A DNA stretch of 64,000 bases from Streptomyces sp. CHD11 (GTDB lineage: Bacteria > Actinomycetota > Actinomycetes > Streptomycetales > Streptomycetaceae): assembly GCF_018638295.1 (NCBI RefSeq), contig NZ_JABTTS010000002.1:310001-374000 (forward strand), written 5' to 3'. The translations under genes and the position numbers were made by a program. The notes below the pieces were generated by a model. That model did no database searches, was not told the DNA's origin, and was given only the letters and a program-made list of their open reading frames with translations. Positions within the stretch are counted from its first letter, which is position 1. Every line of letters begins with the position of its first letter. This document shows positions 55,557-64,000 of the stretch, piece after piece.

Positions 55557-56897
55557 GTGACAGCAGTCGATTCGCCACCCGCACCCCCCGCCGCGAGGCG
55601 ACGCCCCGGGGCGGTGGCGCGCAGCGGCCTGTACGCCCTGTTCGCCGCGAACGCGGCGGCGGTGGCCGTCCTCTTCGCGCAGGCCGGCTTCGGCGCCAGT
55701 GCCCTCGTCGTACTCGGCCGCCTCACCGGTCTCTACGCCGCACTGCTGATGGCGTTCCAGCTGCTGCTGGTGGCCCGGCTGCCCTGGCTCGACCGCAGGA
55801 TCGGCATGGACCGGCTGACCCTCTGGCACCGCTGGACCGGCTTCGGCCTGCTGTGGACGCTCCTCGCCCACGCGGTCTTCATCACCTTCGGCTACGCCGG
55901 GATGTCCACCATGGACCCGGTGAACCAGCTCATCGACCTCGCCGAGACGGTCGAGGGGGTCCTGCGCGCGGTCGTCGCGCTGGCGCTGATCCTCCTCGTC
56001 GGCGCGGTCTCGGCCCGCCGCGCCCGGCGCCGACTCGCCTATGAGACCTGGCACTTCATCCATCTGTACACCTATGTCGCCGTGGTGCTGGCCTTCACCC
56101 ACCAGGTCGCGGCCGGGTCCACCTTCACCGCCTCGGCCGCGGCCACCGCCTACTGGTACGGACTCTGGGGCGCCGCCCTCACCGCGGTGTTCACCGGCCG
56201 GGTGGTGCTGCCGCTGTGGCGGAACCTGCGCCACCGGCTGCGGGTCACGGCCGTCGTCCACGAGAGCGACCAGGTGGTGTCCGTCCACATCACCGGCCGC
56301 GATCTGCACCGGCTGCCCGCCCGCGCCGGCCAGTTCTTCCTCTGGCGCTTCCTGACCAGGGACCGCTGGTGGCAGGCCAACCCGTACTCCCTCTCCGCCG
56401 CCCCCGACGGCCGCAGCCTGCGGCTGACCGTGAAGGCGTCCGGCGAGGGCAGCGCGTCCCTGCGTCACCTCAGGCCCGGCACCCGGGTCTTCGCCGAGGG
56501 CCCCTACGGCGCCTTCACCACCCTGCACCGCACCCGCCCGGACACCCTGCTCGTCGCGGGCGGCGTCGGCATCACCCCGATCCGCGCCCTGCTGGAGGAA
56601 CTCCACGGCCACGCCGTCGTCCTGTACCGGGTGAACACGGAGGCCGACGCCGTCCTCCACGGTGAACTGCGTGAACTGGCCCTCGCCAAGGGCGCGGAGC
56701 TGCACCTGATCACCGGCCCGCCCGTACCGGACCGGCTCGCCCCCGCCGAACTCTCCCGCCTCGTACCCGACGTCACCGACCGGGACGTCTACGTCTGCGG
56801 CCCGCCCGGTATGACCACAGCCGTCCTGCGCGGCCTGCGCGAACTGGGCGTCCCCCGGCAGCAGATCCACTACGAGCGCTTCAGCCTGGCCGGATGA
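55557..56897 (+). CDS. ferric-reductase-like membrane flavocytochrome
   Basis: This is a 446-residue protein. Five or six N-terminal membrane helices carry paired histidines fitting haem ligands (LTLWHRWTGFGLLWTLLAHA and WHFIHLYTYVAVVLAFTHQ). The cytoplasmic C-terminal half is a ferredoxin-NADP-reductase-type module: NPYSLSAAP for FAD, LLVAGGVGITPIRALLEEL and VYVCGPPGMTTAVL for NAD(P)H. Electrons would pass from NAD(P)H across the membrane, probably to the adjacent FMN-binding protein. GTG 55557 follows AAGGAG. Confidence 0.9.
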   Translation: MTAVDSPPAPPAARRRPGAVARSGLYALFAANAAAVAVLFAQAGFGASALVVLGRLTGLYAALLMAFQLLLVARLPWLDRRIGMDRLTLWHRWTGFGLLWTLLAHAVFITFGYAGMSTMDPVNQLIDLAETVEGVLRAVVALALILLVGAVSARRARRRLAYETWHFIHLYTYVAVVLAFTHQVAAGSTFTASAAATAYWYGLWGAALTAVFTGRVVLPLWRNLRHRLRVTAVVHESDQVVSVHITGRDLHRLPARAGQFFLWRFLTRDRWWQANPYSLSAAPDGRSLRLTVKASGEGSASLRHLRPGTRVFAEGPYGAFTTLHRTRPDTLLVAGGVGITPIRALLEELHGHAVVLYRVNTEADAVLHGELRELALAKGAELHLITGPPVPDRLAPAELSRLVPDVTDRDVYVCGPPGMTTAVLRGLRELGVPRQQIHYERFSLAG

Positions 56898-56925
56898 CGG
56901 CCGCGCGGCGCACGAGGAGAACCCC

Positions 56926-57324
56926 GTGAAGCGAGCACTGCCCGTCCTGGCCCTGACCGTCGCGGGCCTGATCCCACTCTGGCGCTACGCGCCCGCCGAC
57001 GTGGCGCCGAGGACCGCCGGGCCCGCGCCCGCGCCCACCGTGTCCGCCGTCCCGGGCAGCACCACCCGGGTCGTCGCGGGCCCCACCGTCGACACCGAGA
57101 AGGGCCCGGTCCAGGTCGAGGTCACCCTCGACGGTGACCGCGTCACCACCGTGCGGATGCTCCGGCAGCCCGACCATCCGCAGACCACGGCCGCCGTGCC
57201 GACGCTGATCGAGGCGACACTCGAGGCCCAGTCCGCGGACATCGACACCGTCTCCGGCGCCACCGTCACCAGCGACGGCTACCGGGACTCGCTGCAGGCC
57301 GCCCTCGACGCGCGAGGCTCCTGA
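56926..57324 (+). CDS. FMN-binding domain protein, covalent-flavin type
   Basis: This is a 132-residue protein: one N-terminal membrane anchor or signal (KRALPVLALTVAGLIPLWRY), a Pro/Ala linker, and an FMN-binding domain with DTVSGATVTSDGY near residue 105. SGAT is the site where ApbE attaches FMN through a phosphoester to Thr. It is 28 bases after the flavocytochrome gene, so it is the likely extracytoplasmic electron acceptor. GTG 56926 follows GGAGAA. The ApbE gene normally found next to it is decayed here. Confidence 0.88.
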   Translation: MKRALPVLALTVAGLIPLWRYAPADVAPRTAGPAPAPTVSAVPGSTTRVVAGPTVDTEKGPVQVEVTLDGDRVTTVRMLRQPDHPQTTAAVPTLIEATLEAQSADIDTVSGATVTSDGYRDSLQAALDARGS

Positions 57325-57325
57325 C

Positions 57326-57649
57326 ATGCGCCGCGTCGAACACGTCAAGGGCTTCCCGGTGTCGCTGCGGATCGACGGCGAAGGGTTCTCCGGCGGCGCG
57401 GTGGACGCGCTCTTAGCCCGGCCGCGGGCGCACCGGCCGCCCGGCCACCGGACTGCTGAACGCGACCGTCGTCGCCCCCCACCCTGACCGAGGCGGACGC
57501 GGCCGCCACGGCGGCCCGCGCTGGGACGGGAAGGGGGTCGCGCGGGCCGCCGCACGCCCCGGCTGCGAGGTGTTCGCCGTGACCGCGGACCGCCGGGTGC
57601 GGCGCACGGCGGGGTTTTCCTCGGTGGAATCGGGGCAGGTGGCGGCGTA
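57326..57649 (+). pseudogene. apbE: decayed FAD:protein FMN transferase (apbE)
   Basis: ATG 57326 begins MRRVEHVKGFPVSLRIDGEG, the usual Streptomyces ApbE start. After about 30 codons the sequence jumps (near 57415) to the C-terminal end of the family: RPATGLLNATVVAP, then TEADAAATAA and CEVFAVTADRRVRRTAG to VESGQVAA and a TAG. About 180 residues, including most of the FAD site, are deleted, and at least two frameshifts lie in the remainder (a C-run near 57480 and a G-run near 57530). Not functional. Confidence 0.8.
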
Positions 57650-57776
57650 GCCCGGGGCTCTCCCGGCCGGGGCGAGGGGTTCCGGGGTTCTGTCGGAGGC
57701 GCCGTCTACACTCGTCCGGCGACAGAGCGAGCGACCCCCGTCAGACACTTCCGCCACCCGAAGGGCATTCGGCGCC

Positions 57777-58907
57777 TTGATACGGATCGATTCAGTCACG
57801 AAGCGGTACCCGGACGGCACGGTGGCGGTCGACCGGCTGTCGCTGGAGATTCCCGACCGCTCGGTCACCGTCCTCGTCGGACCCTCGGGCTGCGGCAAGA
57901 CGACCACCCTCCGTATGATCAACCGGATGGTCGAACCCACCGAGGGAACGATCCTGCTCGACGGTGCGGACACCCGGCGGCAACCGGTCACCACCCTGCG
58001 CCGGTCCATGGGCTACGTCATCCAGAACGCCGGTCTCTTCCAGCACCGCACGATCGTCGACAACATCGCCACCGTCCCCCGCATGCTCGGCTGGGGCAAA
58101 CAGCGCGCCCGGGAGCGGGCGGCGGAGCTGATGGAGCGGGTCGGCCTGGACAGCGCGCTGGCCAAGCGGTATCCGTACCAGCTCTCCGGTGGCCAGCAGC
58201 AACGCGTCGGCGTGGCGCGGGCGCTCGCCGCGGACCCGCCGGTCCTGCTGATGGACGAGCCGTTCTCGGCGGTCGACCCGGTGGTGCGCAAGGGACTGCA
58301 GGACGAACTCCTGCGTATCCAGGACGAGCTGGGCAAGACCATCGTCTTCGTCACCCACGACATCGACGAGGCGATCAAACTCGGCACCATGGTCGCCGTG
58401 CTGCGCGAGGGCGGCCGGCTGGCCCAGTACGCGCCGCCCGCCGAGCTGCTGTCCGCGCCGGCGGACGCTTTCGTGGAGGACTTCCTCGGCGCCGACCGCG
58501 GCATCCGCCGGCTGTCCTTCTTCCCGTCGGCCGCGCTGCAGCTGACGACCGGCCCGGTGATCGAGGCCGGCGCGAGCGCCGAGCGGATCGCCGCGGCCGG
58601 GACACCCCACCTCCTCGTCACCGACGCGGACCGCCGTCCGCTCGGCTGGGCCGGCCGCGACGAGCTGGCCGCCGGGGGCACCGGGACCGGCCGGCTGCTG
58701 CCGTACGGACGGCCGTTCGTGCCCGGCGCCGACTCACTGCGGGCCGCCCTCGACTGCGCGGTGCTCTCGCCCACCGGGTGGGGCGTCGCCGTCGACGGCG
58801 ACGGCCGGGTGACCGGAGTCGTCTCCCAGCAGAGCATCGGTGAGGCCATCCGGGCCGCCCACACCGAGAGCCGCACGGACCCGGACACGGCCGGGGCCGC
58901 CAGGTGA
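57777..58907 (+). CDS. osmoprotectant ABC transporter ATP-binding protein (OpuCA/ProV type)
   Basis: This is a 376-residue ATPase of the quaternary-amine transporter family. The Walker A is VGPSGCGKTTTLRMINRM, the signature is LSGGQQQRVGVARA, the Walker B is VLLMDEPFSAVDP, and the switch His is in VFVTHDIDEA. The C-terminal 120 residues are a CBS-like extension that senses ionic strength in relatives. The start appears to be TTG 57777 (LIRIDSVTKRYPDG), 11 bases after AAGGG. First gene of a four-gene uptake operon. Confidence 0.9.
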   Translation: MIRIDSVTKRYPDGTVAVDRLSLEIPDRSVTVLVGPSGCGKTTTLRMINRMVEPTEGTILLDGADTRRQPVTTLRRSMGYVIQNAGLFQHRTIVDNIATVPRMLGWGKQRARERAAELMERVGLDSALAKRYPYQLSGGQQQRVGVARALAADPPVLLMDEPFSAVDPVVRKGLQDELLRIQDELGKTIVFVTHDIDEAIKLGTMVAVLREGGRLAQYAPPAELLSAPADAFVEDFLGADRGIRRLSFFPSAALQLTTGPVIEAGASAERIAAAGTPHLLVTDADRRPLGWAGRDELAAGGTGTGRLLPYGRPFVPGADSLRAALDCAVLSPTGWGVAVDGDGRVTGVVSQQSIGEAIRAAHTESRTDPDTAGAAR

Positions 58908-59605
58908 ACCGCTTCTTCGACATTCCCAGCGACCTCCAGCACAGCTGGCTCGGTCTGATCGGGCTGCACACCCGCGAGGCCCTGCTGCCGGTGGCCGCCG
59001 GCCTGCTCCTCGCGCTGCCGCTCGCCCTGCTGTGCGGCCGCTTCCGCTGGCTGTACCCGCCCGTGCTCGGTGTGACGACGGTGCTGTACGCCATCCCGTC
59101 GCTGGCCTTCTTCGTCGTCCTCATCGACTACACCGGCCAGACCGAACTCACCGTGATGATCCCGCTGGCCCTCTACAGCCTCGTGGTGCTCGTCCCGGCG
59201 ATCGTCGACGGCGTGCGCTCGGTGCCGGAGGAGACCCTCGCCGCGGCGACCGCCATGGGCTTCGGCCCGGCCCGGCGCTACGTCCAGGTGCAGCTGCCGA
59301 TCGCCGCGCCCGCCATCATCGCCGGCCTCCGGGTCGCCACCGCCTCCAGCATCTCCCTGGTCAGCGTCGGCGCCCTGATCGGCAATCAGGGCGCCCTCGG
59401 CAATCTCCTCGCCGCCGCGCAGAAGTACGACCGGCCCGAGCTCGCGGTGAACGCCGTGCTCACGATGGCCGTCCTGGCGACCGTGTGCGACGCCCTGCTG
59501 GTACTGCTGCGCGTGGTGCTGACCCCGTGGATGCCGCGCGGTGGCACCCGCCCGAAGCCCGCCGCGCGGCGGGAAGAGATCACCCCGGAAGGCGCTGTCC
59601 GGTGA
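58904..59605 (+). CDS. osmoprotectant ABC transporter permease 1
   Basis: This is a 233-residue permease with about five membrane helices and the EAA-type loop (ETLAAATAMGFGPARRYVQVQLP). GTG 58904 overlaps the ATPase stop (GTGA). The C-terminus is a short basic tail. It pairs with the next gene as the heterodimeric membrane channel. Confidence 0.9.
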   Translation: MNRFFDIPSDLQHSWLGLIGLHTREALLPVAAGLLLALPLALLCGRFRWLYPPVLGVTTVLYAIPSLAFFVVLIDYTGQTELTVMIPLALYSLVVLVPAIVDGVRSVPEETLAAATAMGFGPARRYVQVQLPIAAPAIIAGLRVATASSISLVSVGALIGNQGALGNLLAAAQKYDRPELAVNAVLTMAVLATVCDALLVLLRVVLTPWMPRGGTRPKPAARREEITPEGAVR

Positions 59606-60267
59606 ACGTCCTGAACTTCATCGACGCCTTCTTCAGCGACAGCGCCCAGTGGCAGGGCTACGACGGCATCCCGCAGCGTTTCTGGGAGCACGTCCAGTAC
59701 TCGCTGCTGGCCCTCGTGATCGCCGCCGCGATCGGCCTGCCCGTCGGCCTGCTGACCGGGCACACCGGTCGCGGCGGGAACGCGATCGCCTTCATCGCCA
59801 ACGCCGCCCGCGCCCTGCCCAGCTTCGGCCTGCTCGTGCTGGCCGTCCTGCTGATCGGCTTCGGTCTGCTGCCCGTGATGATCCCGCTGGTCGTGCTGGC
59901 CGTGCCGCCGATCCTGGTGACCACCTACGAGGCGGTGCGCTCCCTCGACCCCGCCCCGGTGGACGCGGCCCGGGGCATGGGCATGCGGGAGTCGCGGATC
60001 CTCTTCCAGGTCGAAGTGCCGGTGGCGCTCCCGCTGATGCTCAGCGGACTGCGGTCGGCCGCCGTCCAGATCGTGTCGACGGCCACCATCGCCGCGTACG
60101 TCAGCCTCGGCGGTCTCGGCCGGTACATCATCGACGGGCTCTACCAGCGCGACTACGAGAAGGTGGTCGGCGGCGCCACCCTCGTGGCGGTTCTGGCACT
60201 CGTCACCCTCGCGCTGTTCTGGGCCGCCGGACGGCTGGCGGTCTCACCGGGCGTGCGCAGGCGCTGA
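59602..60267 (+). CDS. osmoprotectant ABC transporter permease 2
   Basis: This is a 221-residue permease, five or six helices, with the EAA loop DAARGMGMRESRILFQVEVP. The conserved ARALPSFGLLVLAVLLIG and TIAAYVSLGGLGRYIIDGL segments are typical of OpuCB/OpuCD. GTG 59602 overlaps the stop of permease 1 (GTGA). Confidence 0.9.
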   Translation: MNVLNFIDAFFSDSAQWQGYDGIPQRFWEHVQYSLLALVIAAAIGLPVGLLTGHTGRGGNAIAFIANAARALPSFGLLVLAVLLIGFGLLPVMIPLVVLAVPPILVTTYEAVRSLDPAPVDAARGMGMRESRILFQVEVPVALPLMLSGLRSAAVQIVSTATIAAYVSLGGLGRYIIDGLYQRDYEKVVGGATLVAVLALVTLALFWAAGRLAVSPGVRRR

Positions 60268-60372
60268 GGACGTCGCCCGTTCCCTCCGGCTGACGCCCAG
60301 GACCCCCTCATGTCACAAACCGTGACCACCATGTTCTTGACTGACCGTAAAACGGCTGGATTGGATCGATGA

Positions 60373-61329
60373 ATGACTTCTACCGCGAAAAGCAGCAGGT
60401 CCACGACGAGGCACACCGGTGCGGCGGCCGTCGCACTCACCGCCGCGGCGGCCCTGCTCGCGGGCTGTTCCTCCGACGGCACCTCCGACAACCCCCTGGA
60501 CGGGGAGAAGGCCGAGACGGGCACCGTCGTCGTCGGCTCCAACAACTTCGCCGAGAGCACCCTGCTCGCCGACATCTACGGTGAGGCGCTCCGCGCCAAG
60601 GGCCTCAACGTCAGCTACAAGCACAACATCGGCAGCCGGGAGACGACGTACGGTCTGATGAAGAACGGCTCCATCACGGTGCTCCCGGAGTACAACGGCG
60701 CCCTTCTCTCCTACCTCGACCCCGAGGCCGGACAGGAGTCGGCGGAAGCGGTGAACGAGGCCGCCAAGGCGGAACTCGACAAGGCGCTGACGCTGCTGGA
60801 GTCCTCACCGGCCGAGAACAAGGACTCGGTCAGCGTCAACGCCGAGACCGCCGAGAAGCACGGTCTCACCGACGGGTCGACCCTCGCCGACCTCAAGGAC
60901 ATCGCACCCGACCTGGTGATCGGCGGCTCGCCCGAGTTCCAGACCAGGCAGCAGGGACTCAAGGGCCTGGAGGCCGTCTACGGGCTGAAGTTCAAGTCGT
61001 TCAAGGCGCTCGACGCGGGCGGCCCGCTCACCCAGGCCGCGCTCACCCAGAACGAGGTCCAGGCCGCGGACATCTTCACCACGGACCCGACCATCGTGAA
61101 GGAGAAGTTCGTCGTCCTGAAGGATCCGGAGAACCTCTTCGGGTTCGCCAACGTGACCCCGCTGGTCCACAAGGACGCGCTCCCGAAGGAGGGCGTCGAC
61201 GCGCTCAACGCCGTATCGGCGAAGCTGGACACCGAGACCCTGCTCGACCTCGACGCCCAGGTGCAGACGGAGAAGAAGGACCCGCTGGACGTGGCCAAGG
61301 CCTGGCTGAAGTCGGCCGGACTGGACTGA
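60373..61329 (+). CDS. osmoprotectant ABC transporter substrate-binding lipoprotein
   Basis: This is a 318-residue lipoprotein of the glycine betaine/choline-binding family (OpuAC-type domain). The signal peptide ends in lipobox LLAGC (Cys32). Then VVVGSNNFAESTLLADIYGE, MKNGSITVLPEYNGALL and VQAADIFTTDPTIV match the family. It captures a compatible solute outside the membrane for the permease pair. It lies 105 bases after permease 2. A TTGACT at 60337 may mark an internal promoter allowing the binding protein to be made in excess. ATG 60373 is chosen; ATG 60369 is in another frame. Confidence 0.92.
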   Translation: MTSTAKSSRSTTRHTGAAAVALTAAAALLAGCSSDGTSDNPLDGEKAETGTVVVGSNNFAESTLLADIYGEALRAKGLNVSYKHNIGSRETTYGLMKNGSITVLPEYNGALLSYLDPEAGQESAEAVNEAAKAELDKALTLLESSPAENKDSVSVNAETAEKHGLTDGSTLADLKDIAPDLVIGGSPEFQTRQQGLKGLEAVYGLKFKSFKALDAGGPLTQAALTQNEVQAADIFTTDPTIVKEKFVVLKDPENLFGFANVTPLVHKDALPKEGVDALNAVSAKLDTETLLDLDAQVQTEKKDPLDVAKAWLKSAGLD

Positions 61330-61335
61330 CCGGCG

Positions 61336-61365
61336 CCGGGGTGCGGCCGGCCGGCCGCACCCCGG
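61336..61365. terminator. bidirectional terminator
   Basis: CCGGGGTGCGGCCGG and its exact complement CCGGCCGCACCCCGG (15 bases each, contiguous) lie between the convergent transporter and conservon operons. Confidence 0.75.
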
Positions 61366-61372
61366 GGGCGTC

Positions 61373-61969
61373 TCATCCCGCCGGTTCCGCCTGCGAGATC
61401 AGCCGGTCGATCAGCGCGATCAGCACATCCCGGCTCGACTCGCGCTCCCGTGCGTCGCACAGCAGCACCGGAACACCCTCGGGCAGCGTCAGCGCCTCAC
61501 GGATGTCCTCCACCGGGTAGGGATGCTCACCGTGGAAGCCGTTGACGGCGATCACGAACGGTATGCCCCGGCGTTCGAAGAAGTCGATCGCGGCGAAACT
61601 GGACTTGGGCCGGCGCACATCCACCAGCACCACCGCGCCCAGCGCCCCGAGGGCCAGGTCGTTCCACATGAACCAGAACCGCTGCTGCCCCGGCGTGCCG
61701 AAGAGATACAGCACGAGATCGTCCGAGACGGTGATCCGGCCGAAGTCCAGCGCGACCGTGGTGGCACGTTTCTCCTCGACGCCCTCCAGATCGTCGACGT
61801 CGAGCCCCGCCATGGTCAGCGGCTCCTCGGTACGCAGCGGGACGATCTCGCTGACCGAGCCGACCATGGTGGTCTTGCCCACGCCGAAGCCGCCGGCGAT
61901 CAGGATCTTGACCGTGTCGGGTGCCGGACGGTCGGCGGAAGCCTGAGCGGTGGTGTCAGAGCCGGCCAA
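61373..61969 (-). CDS. conservon GTP-binding protein (CvnD type)
   Basis: This is a 198-residue small GTPase of the MglA/Rab-like group found as fourth gene of Streptomyces conservons. The P-loop is ILIAGGFGVGKTTMVGSVSE, the G3 region is LYLFGTPGQQRFWFMWNDL, and FVIAVNGFHGEH occupies the G4 position (NGFH in place of NKxD), as in this group. The start appears to be TTG 61969, overlapping the end of the DUF742 gene by 14 bases. Together the four products form a membrane-associated complex likened to eukaryotic G-protein systems. Confidence 0.9.
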   Translation of the reverse strand: MAGSDTTAQASADRPAPDTVKILIAGGFGVGKTTMVGSVSEIVPLRTEEPLTMAGLDVDDLEGVEEKRATTVALDFGRITVSDDLVLYLFGTPGQQRFWFMWNDLALGALGAVVLVDVRRPKSSFAAIDFFERRGIPFVIAVNGFHGEHPYPVEDIREALTLPEGVPVLLCDARERESSRDVLIALIDRLISQAEPAG

Positions 61970-62315
61970 GGCCCTCCCTCACTTTCTGCAGCAGGTCCAG
62001 ATCCGGTGCGGTACGGGTGACGGGGTGCGGCGGGTGTGCGGTGATCCGGCCTGCCTCCAGCAGATCGCAGAGCATGATCACGACCACGCTCACCGGGAGG
62101 TCGAGACGCGCGGCGAGCTCGGCGACCGCGACCGGCTCGGCGCACAGCCGCAGGATCCGCAGGTGCTCCGGCTGCGGCCGGGCCGCGTCCTCGGGCTGCG
62201 GGTCCACGGCCGTCACCGTGGTGATGAGCTCGAAGTCGGCGCGGCTGGGCCGGGTGCGGCCACCGGTCAGGGTGAACGGCCGTACCAGCCGGCCGGCCGA
62301 GTCGCTGCCGCCCAC
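61956..62315 (-). CDS. conservon DUF742 protein (CvnC type)
   Basis: This is a 119-residue protein: RLVRPFTLTGGRTRPSRADF, PEHLRILRLCAEPVAVAELA, LPVSVVVIMLCDLLEAGRIT. It is a winged-helix-like domain, constant third member of conservons. GTG 62315 is 2 bases after the roadblock stop. Its end overlaps the GTPase gene. Confidence 0.92.
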   Translation of the reverse strand: MGGSDSAGRLVRPFTLTGGRTRPSRADFELITTVTAVDPQPEDAARPQPEHLRILRLCAEPVAVAELAARLDLPVSVVVIMLCDLLEAGRITAHPPHPVTRTAPDLDLLQKVREGLGRL

Positions 62316-62316
62316 C

Positions 62317-62748
62317 TCACACGCCGGGGTCGGCGGCGGGTCCGGAGGTCTCCCGGGGTGCCGCGCTGAGGTGCTCGCCGATCTTCTTCACCAGCATGTT
62401 CATCTGGTACGCCACCACACCGACGTCCGCGTTCGGCCCGGTCAGCACCACCAGATGGGCGCCGGGACCGGCCGAGGTGAGGATCAGGTAGCTGTGCGCC
62501 ATCTCGATCAGCGCCTGCCGCACCGGGCCGCCGCGGAAGTCCATGCTGACGCCCTTGCTGAGGCTCATCAGGCCGGAGGCGGTCGCCGCGAGGCGCTCCG
62601 CGTCGTCGCGCAGGAATCCGGTGGACTTGCTGACCACCAGCCCGTCCTCGGAGAGCACCACGGCCTGGTTCACGTCGGCGACCCGTTCCACGAGTCCGGT
62701 CAGCAGCTGGTCCAGCTGGGTGTGGGTGGCGGGGGTGGGGCGTGTCAT
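62317..62748 (-). CDS. conservon roadblock/LC7 protein (CvnB type)
   Basis: This is a 143-residue roadblock/LC7-domain protein, the usual partner and regulator of the small GTPase: TQLDQLLTGLVERVADVNQA, VVLSEDGLVVSKSTGFLRDD, LTGPNADVGVVAYQMNMLVK. ATG 62748 overlaps the kinase stop (ATGA). Confidence 0.93.
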   Translation of the reverse strand: MTRPTPATHTQLDQLLTGLVERVADVNQAVVLSEDGLVVSKSTGFLRDDAERLAATASGLMSLSKGVSMDFRGGPVRQALIEMAHSYLILTSAGPGAHLVVLTGPNADVGVVAYQMNMLVKKIGEHLSAAPRETSGPAADPGV

Positions 62749-64000
62749 GACGGTGTTCCTTCGTGAGCGGTCGGCGGTCGGCGGTCGGCGGGCGGCGTCG
62801 TGAACTCGGCGGCGGGCACATACGCCGGTACGTCCGCGTCCGCGTCCGCGTCCGCGTCGCCGGTTCCGTCGTCCCGTGCCTGGCTCGTGCCGCGCTGGAA
62901 CCCCGCGAGGGAGGAGGCGGCGTGTTCCGCGGTGAAGTCGTCGCCGGACTCCTCACCGGTGTCCGGCACCAACTCCTCGCGCAGTTCGGCGGCCAGACTG
63001 GTCTGCGGCACCCGGCGGGGGAGCGGGGTGAGTCCCCCCGGGCCCGGAGAGGGCACCGGGGCAGCCGGCGCGGGGGCGGTCCGTACGGCGGCTGCCGGCC
63101 GGGACGCCGCGGCGGGCGCGCCCGTGCCCGCCCGCGGGCCGGCGCCGGTCTCCGCGCGCTCACCGCCCGCCGTGCCGGCAACCCTCCCGGCGAGCGCGGT
63201 GTCCCGGCCGCCCGGCTCGTCCCGCACCACGATCTCGTGCGGGATCAGCACGATCGCCGTCGTCCCGCCGTAGGGAGACGGCCGCAGGGTCACGGCGATG
63301 CCGTGCCGGTGAGCCAGCTGCGAGATCACGAACATGCCGAGCCGGAGGTCGTCGGCGAGCGCCACCACGTCGAACTGCGGGGGCCTGGCCAACTGGGCGT
63401 TCAGCGAGGCGTAGTCCTCCTCCGACAGGCCGAGCCCCCGGTCCTCGATCTCCACGGCGAGGCCCTTGGCGACCATCGCCGCCCGGACCCCGACGGGGCT
63501 GGGCGCCGGCGAGTACACCGTCGCGTTGTCGATCAGCTCGGCCAGCAGATGGATCACGTCGGCCACCGCCGGCGGAGCGAGCGAGACCTCCTCCTCGGTG
63601 AGCACCTCCACCCGCTGGTACTCGGCGACCTCCCCGACCGCGCTGCGCACGATGTCGATCAGCGCGACCGGCTCGCTCCAGGTCCGGCCGGGACGCTCAC
63701 CGCTGACGATGACCAGGTTCTCCTCGTAGCGGCGCAACTGACTCGCCGTGGAGTCGAGTTCGTACAGCCCCTTGAGGACCTCGGGGTCCGTGTGCCGGCG
63801 CTCCAGTGCGTCGAGCTTGCTGAGCTGGAGGTTGACCAGGTTCTGGCTCTGCCGGGCGATACCGAGGATGACCTTCTGGAACCCGCGCCGGGTGTCGGCG
63901 AGTTCGACCGCGGTGTGCACGGCCGTGCGCTGCGCGGTGTTGAACGCGTTCGCGACCTGCCCCAGTTCGTCGTGGCCGTAGTCCAGCGGGGGCGTGGCCG
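62745..64000 (-). CDS. conservon sensor-kinase-like protein (CvnA type), partial
   Basis: At least 418 residues, continuing past the right edge, where the 5' end is missing. The frame enters with the end of a HAMP linker (LDYGHDELGQVANAFNTAQR). It then has a four-helix region (VNLQLSKLDALERRHTDPEV), an N-box (VIHLLAELIDNATVYSPAPS) and an ATP-lid (EIEDRGLGLSEEDY). The phosphoacceptor His is not obvious, as in other CvnA proteins. The C-terminal 150 residues are Pro/Ala/Gly-rich. Short tandem Asp-Ala codons encode DADADADADV near the end. Confidence 0.9.
   Translation of the reverse strand, partial: ATPPLDYGHDELGQVANAFNTAQRTAVHTAVELADTRRGFQKVILGIARQSQNLVNLQLSKLDALERRHTDPEVLKGLYELDSTASQLRRYEENLVIVSGERPGRTWSEPVALIDIVRSAVGEVAEYQRVEVLTEEEVSLAPPAVADVIHLLAELIDNATVYSPAPSPVGVRAAMVAKGLAVEIEDRGLGLSEEDYASLNAQLARPPQFDVVALADDLRLGMFVISQLAHRHGIAVTLRPSPYGGTTAIVLIPHEIVVRDEPGGRDTALAGRVAGTAGGERAETGAGPRAGTGAPAAASRPAAAVRTAPAPAAPVPSPGPGGLTPLPRRVPQTSLAAELREELVPDTGEESGDDFTAEHAASSLAGFQRGTSQARDDGTGDADADADADVPAYVPAAEFTTPPADRRPPTAHEGTPS

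Noticed and set aside
60369..60584. ATG 60369 frame at the binding-protein start
   Set aside because: It gives a short Arg/Gly-rich frame without a signal peptide; ATG 60373 gives the lipoprotein.

Overview
The window is a stretch of a Streptomyces (or very close actinomycete) chromosome. It has very high GC, frequent GTG and TTG starts, many start/stop overlaps of the ATGA/GTGA type, and the gene order murB, adenosine deaminase, aspartate-type aminotransferase, tRNA-Trp, secE, nusG, rplK, rplA, lipoprotein, rplJ, rplL, rpoB, rpoC, (insert), rpsL, rpsG, fusA, tuf. From memory this is the order around SCO4643-SCO4662 of S. coelicolor.

Bases 1-16,770 hold the core translation/transcription block, with visible regulatory elements: a strong terminator after nusG, another after rplA, an L10-type leader with an attenuator-like hairpin before rplJ, and a hairpin plus a good promoter before rpoB. 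RpoB has Asn at the position of E. coli Ser531 in the rifampicin pocket. The str operon (26.2-30.6 kb) has its own promoter, and tuf ends in a strong terminator.

Between rpoC and rpsL (17.5-25.7 kb) sits the most interesting part. It is a minus-strand set of a Crp-type cyclic-nucleotide regulator followed by a tight five-gene operon: a class III nucleotidyl-cyclase-like protein, a degenerate P-loop/HEAT-repeat protein, an SPFH/Band-7-like coiled-coil protein, a Pycsar-type transmembrane effector (PycTM) and an M48 membrane metalloprotease. The cyclase and the P-loop/HEAT protein share an unusual Gly-rich motif, and a Crp-type palindrome lies upstream of the cyclase gene. I read this as an expanded Pycsar-like cyclic-nucleotide signalling or antiphage module.

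Bases 30.6-33.2 kb are a decay zone: a deleted gene of a Streptomyces PD-(D/E)XK-like family with a second tail copy, a diverged duplicate of the tuf 3' end, and a truncated LysR gene, mixed with intact VOC and GNAT genes. A TetR gene/aldo-keto reductase divergon with clear palindromic operators follows, then a luciferase-like oxidoreductase, a secreted GH10 xylanase with a palindromic operator, a SulP transporter/carbonic anhydrase pair, a ZapE-type ATPase, a RibD-C reductase, murC and msrB.

Bases 44.6-57.7 kb carry envelope and redox genes: a GT-C-like membrane protein, a membrane molybdopterin oxidoreductase, a GT2/DUF2064/methyltransferase operon, two two-component systems, an NAD-dependent epimerase, and a ferric-reductase-like flavocytochrome with an FMN-binding protein next to a decayed apbE. 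The window ends with an OpuC-type osmoprotectant ABC transporter operon and a four-gene conservon (cvn) operon running off the right edge. Copies of a GC-rich Streptomyces intergenic repeat lie at about 24.85, 37.38, 39.55 and 48.0 kb, and a run of 27 G lies at 37,339.
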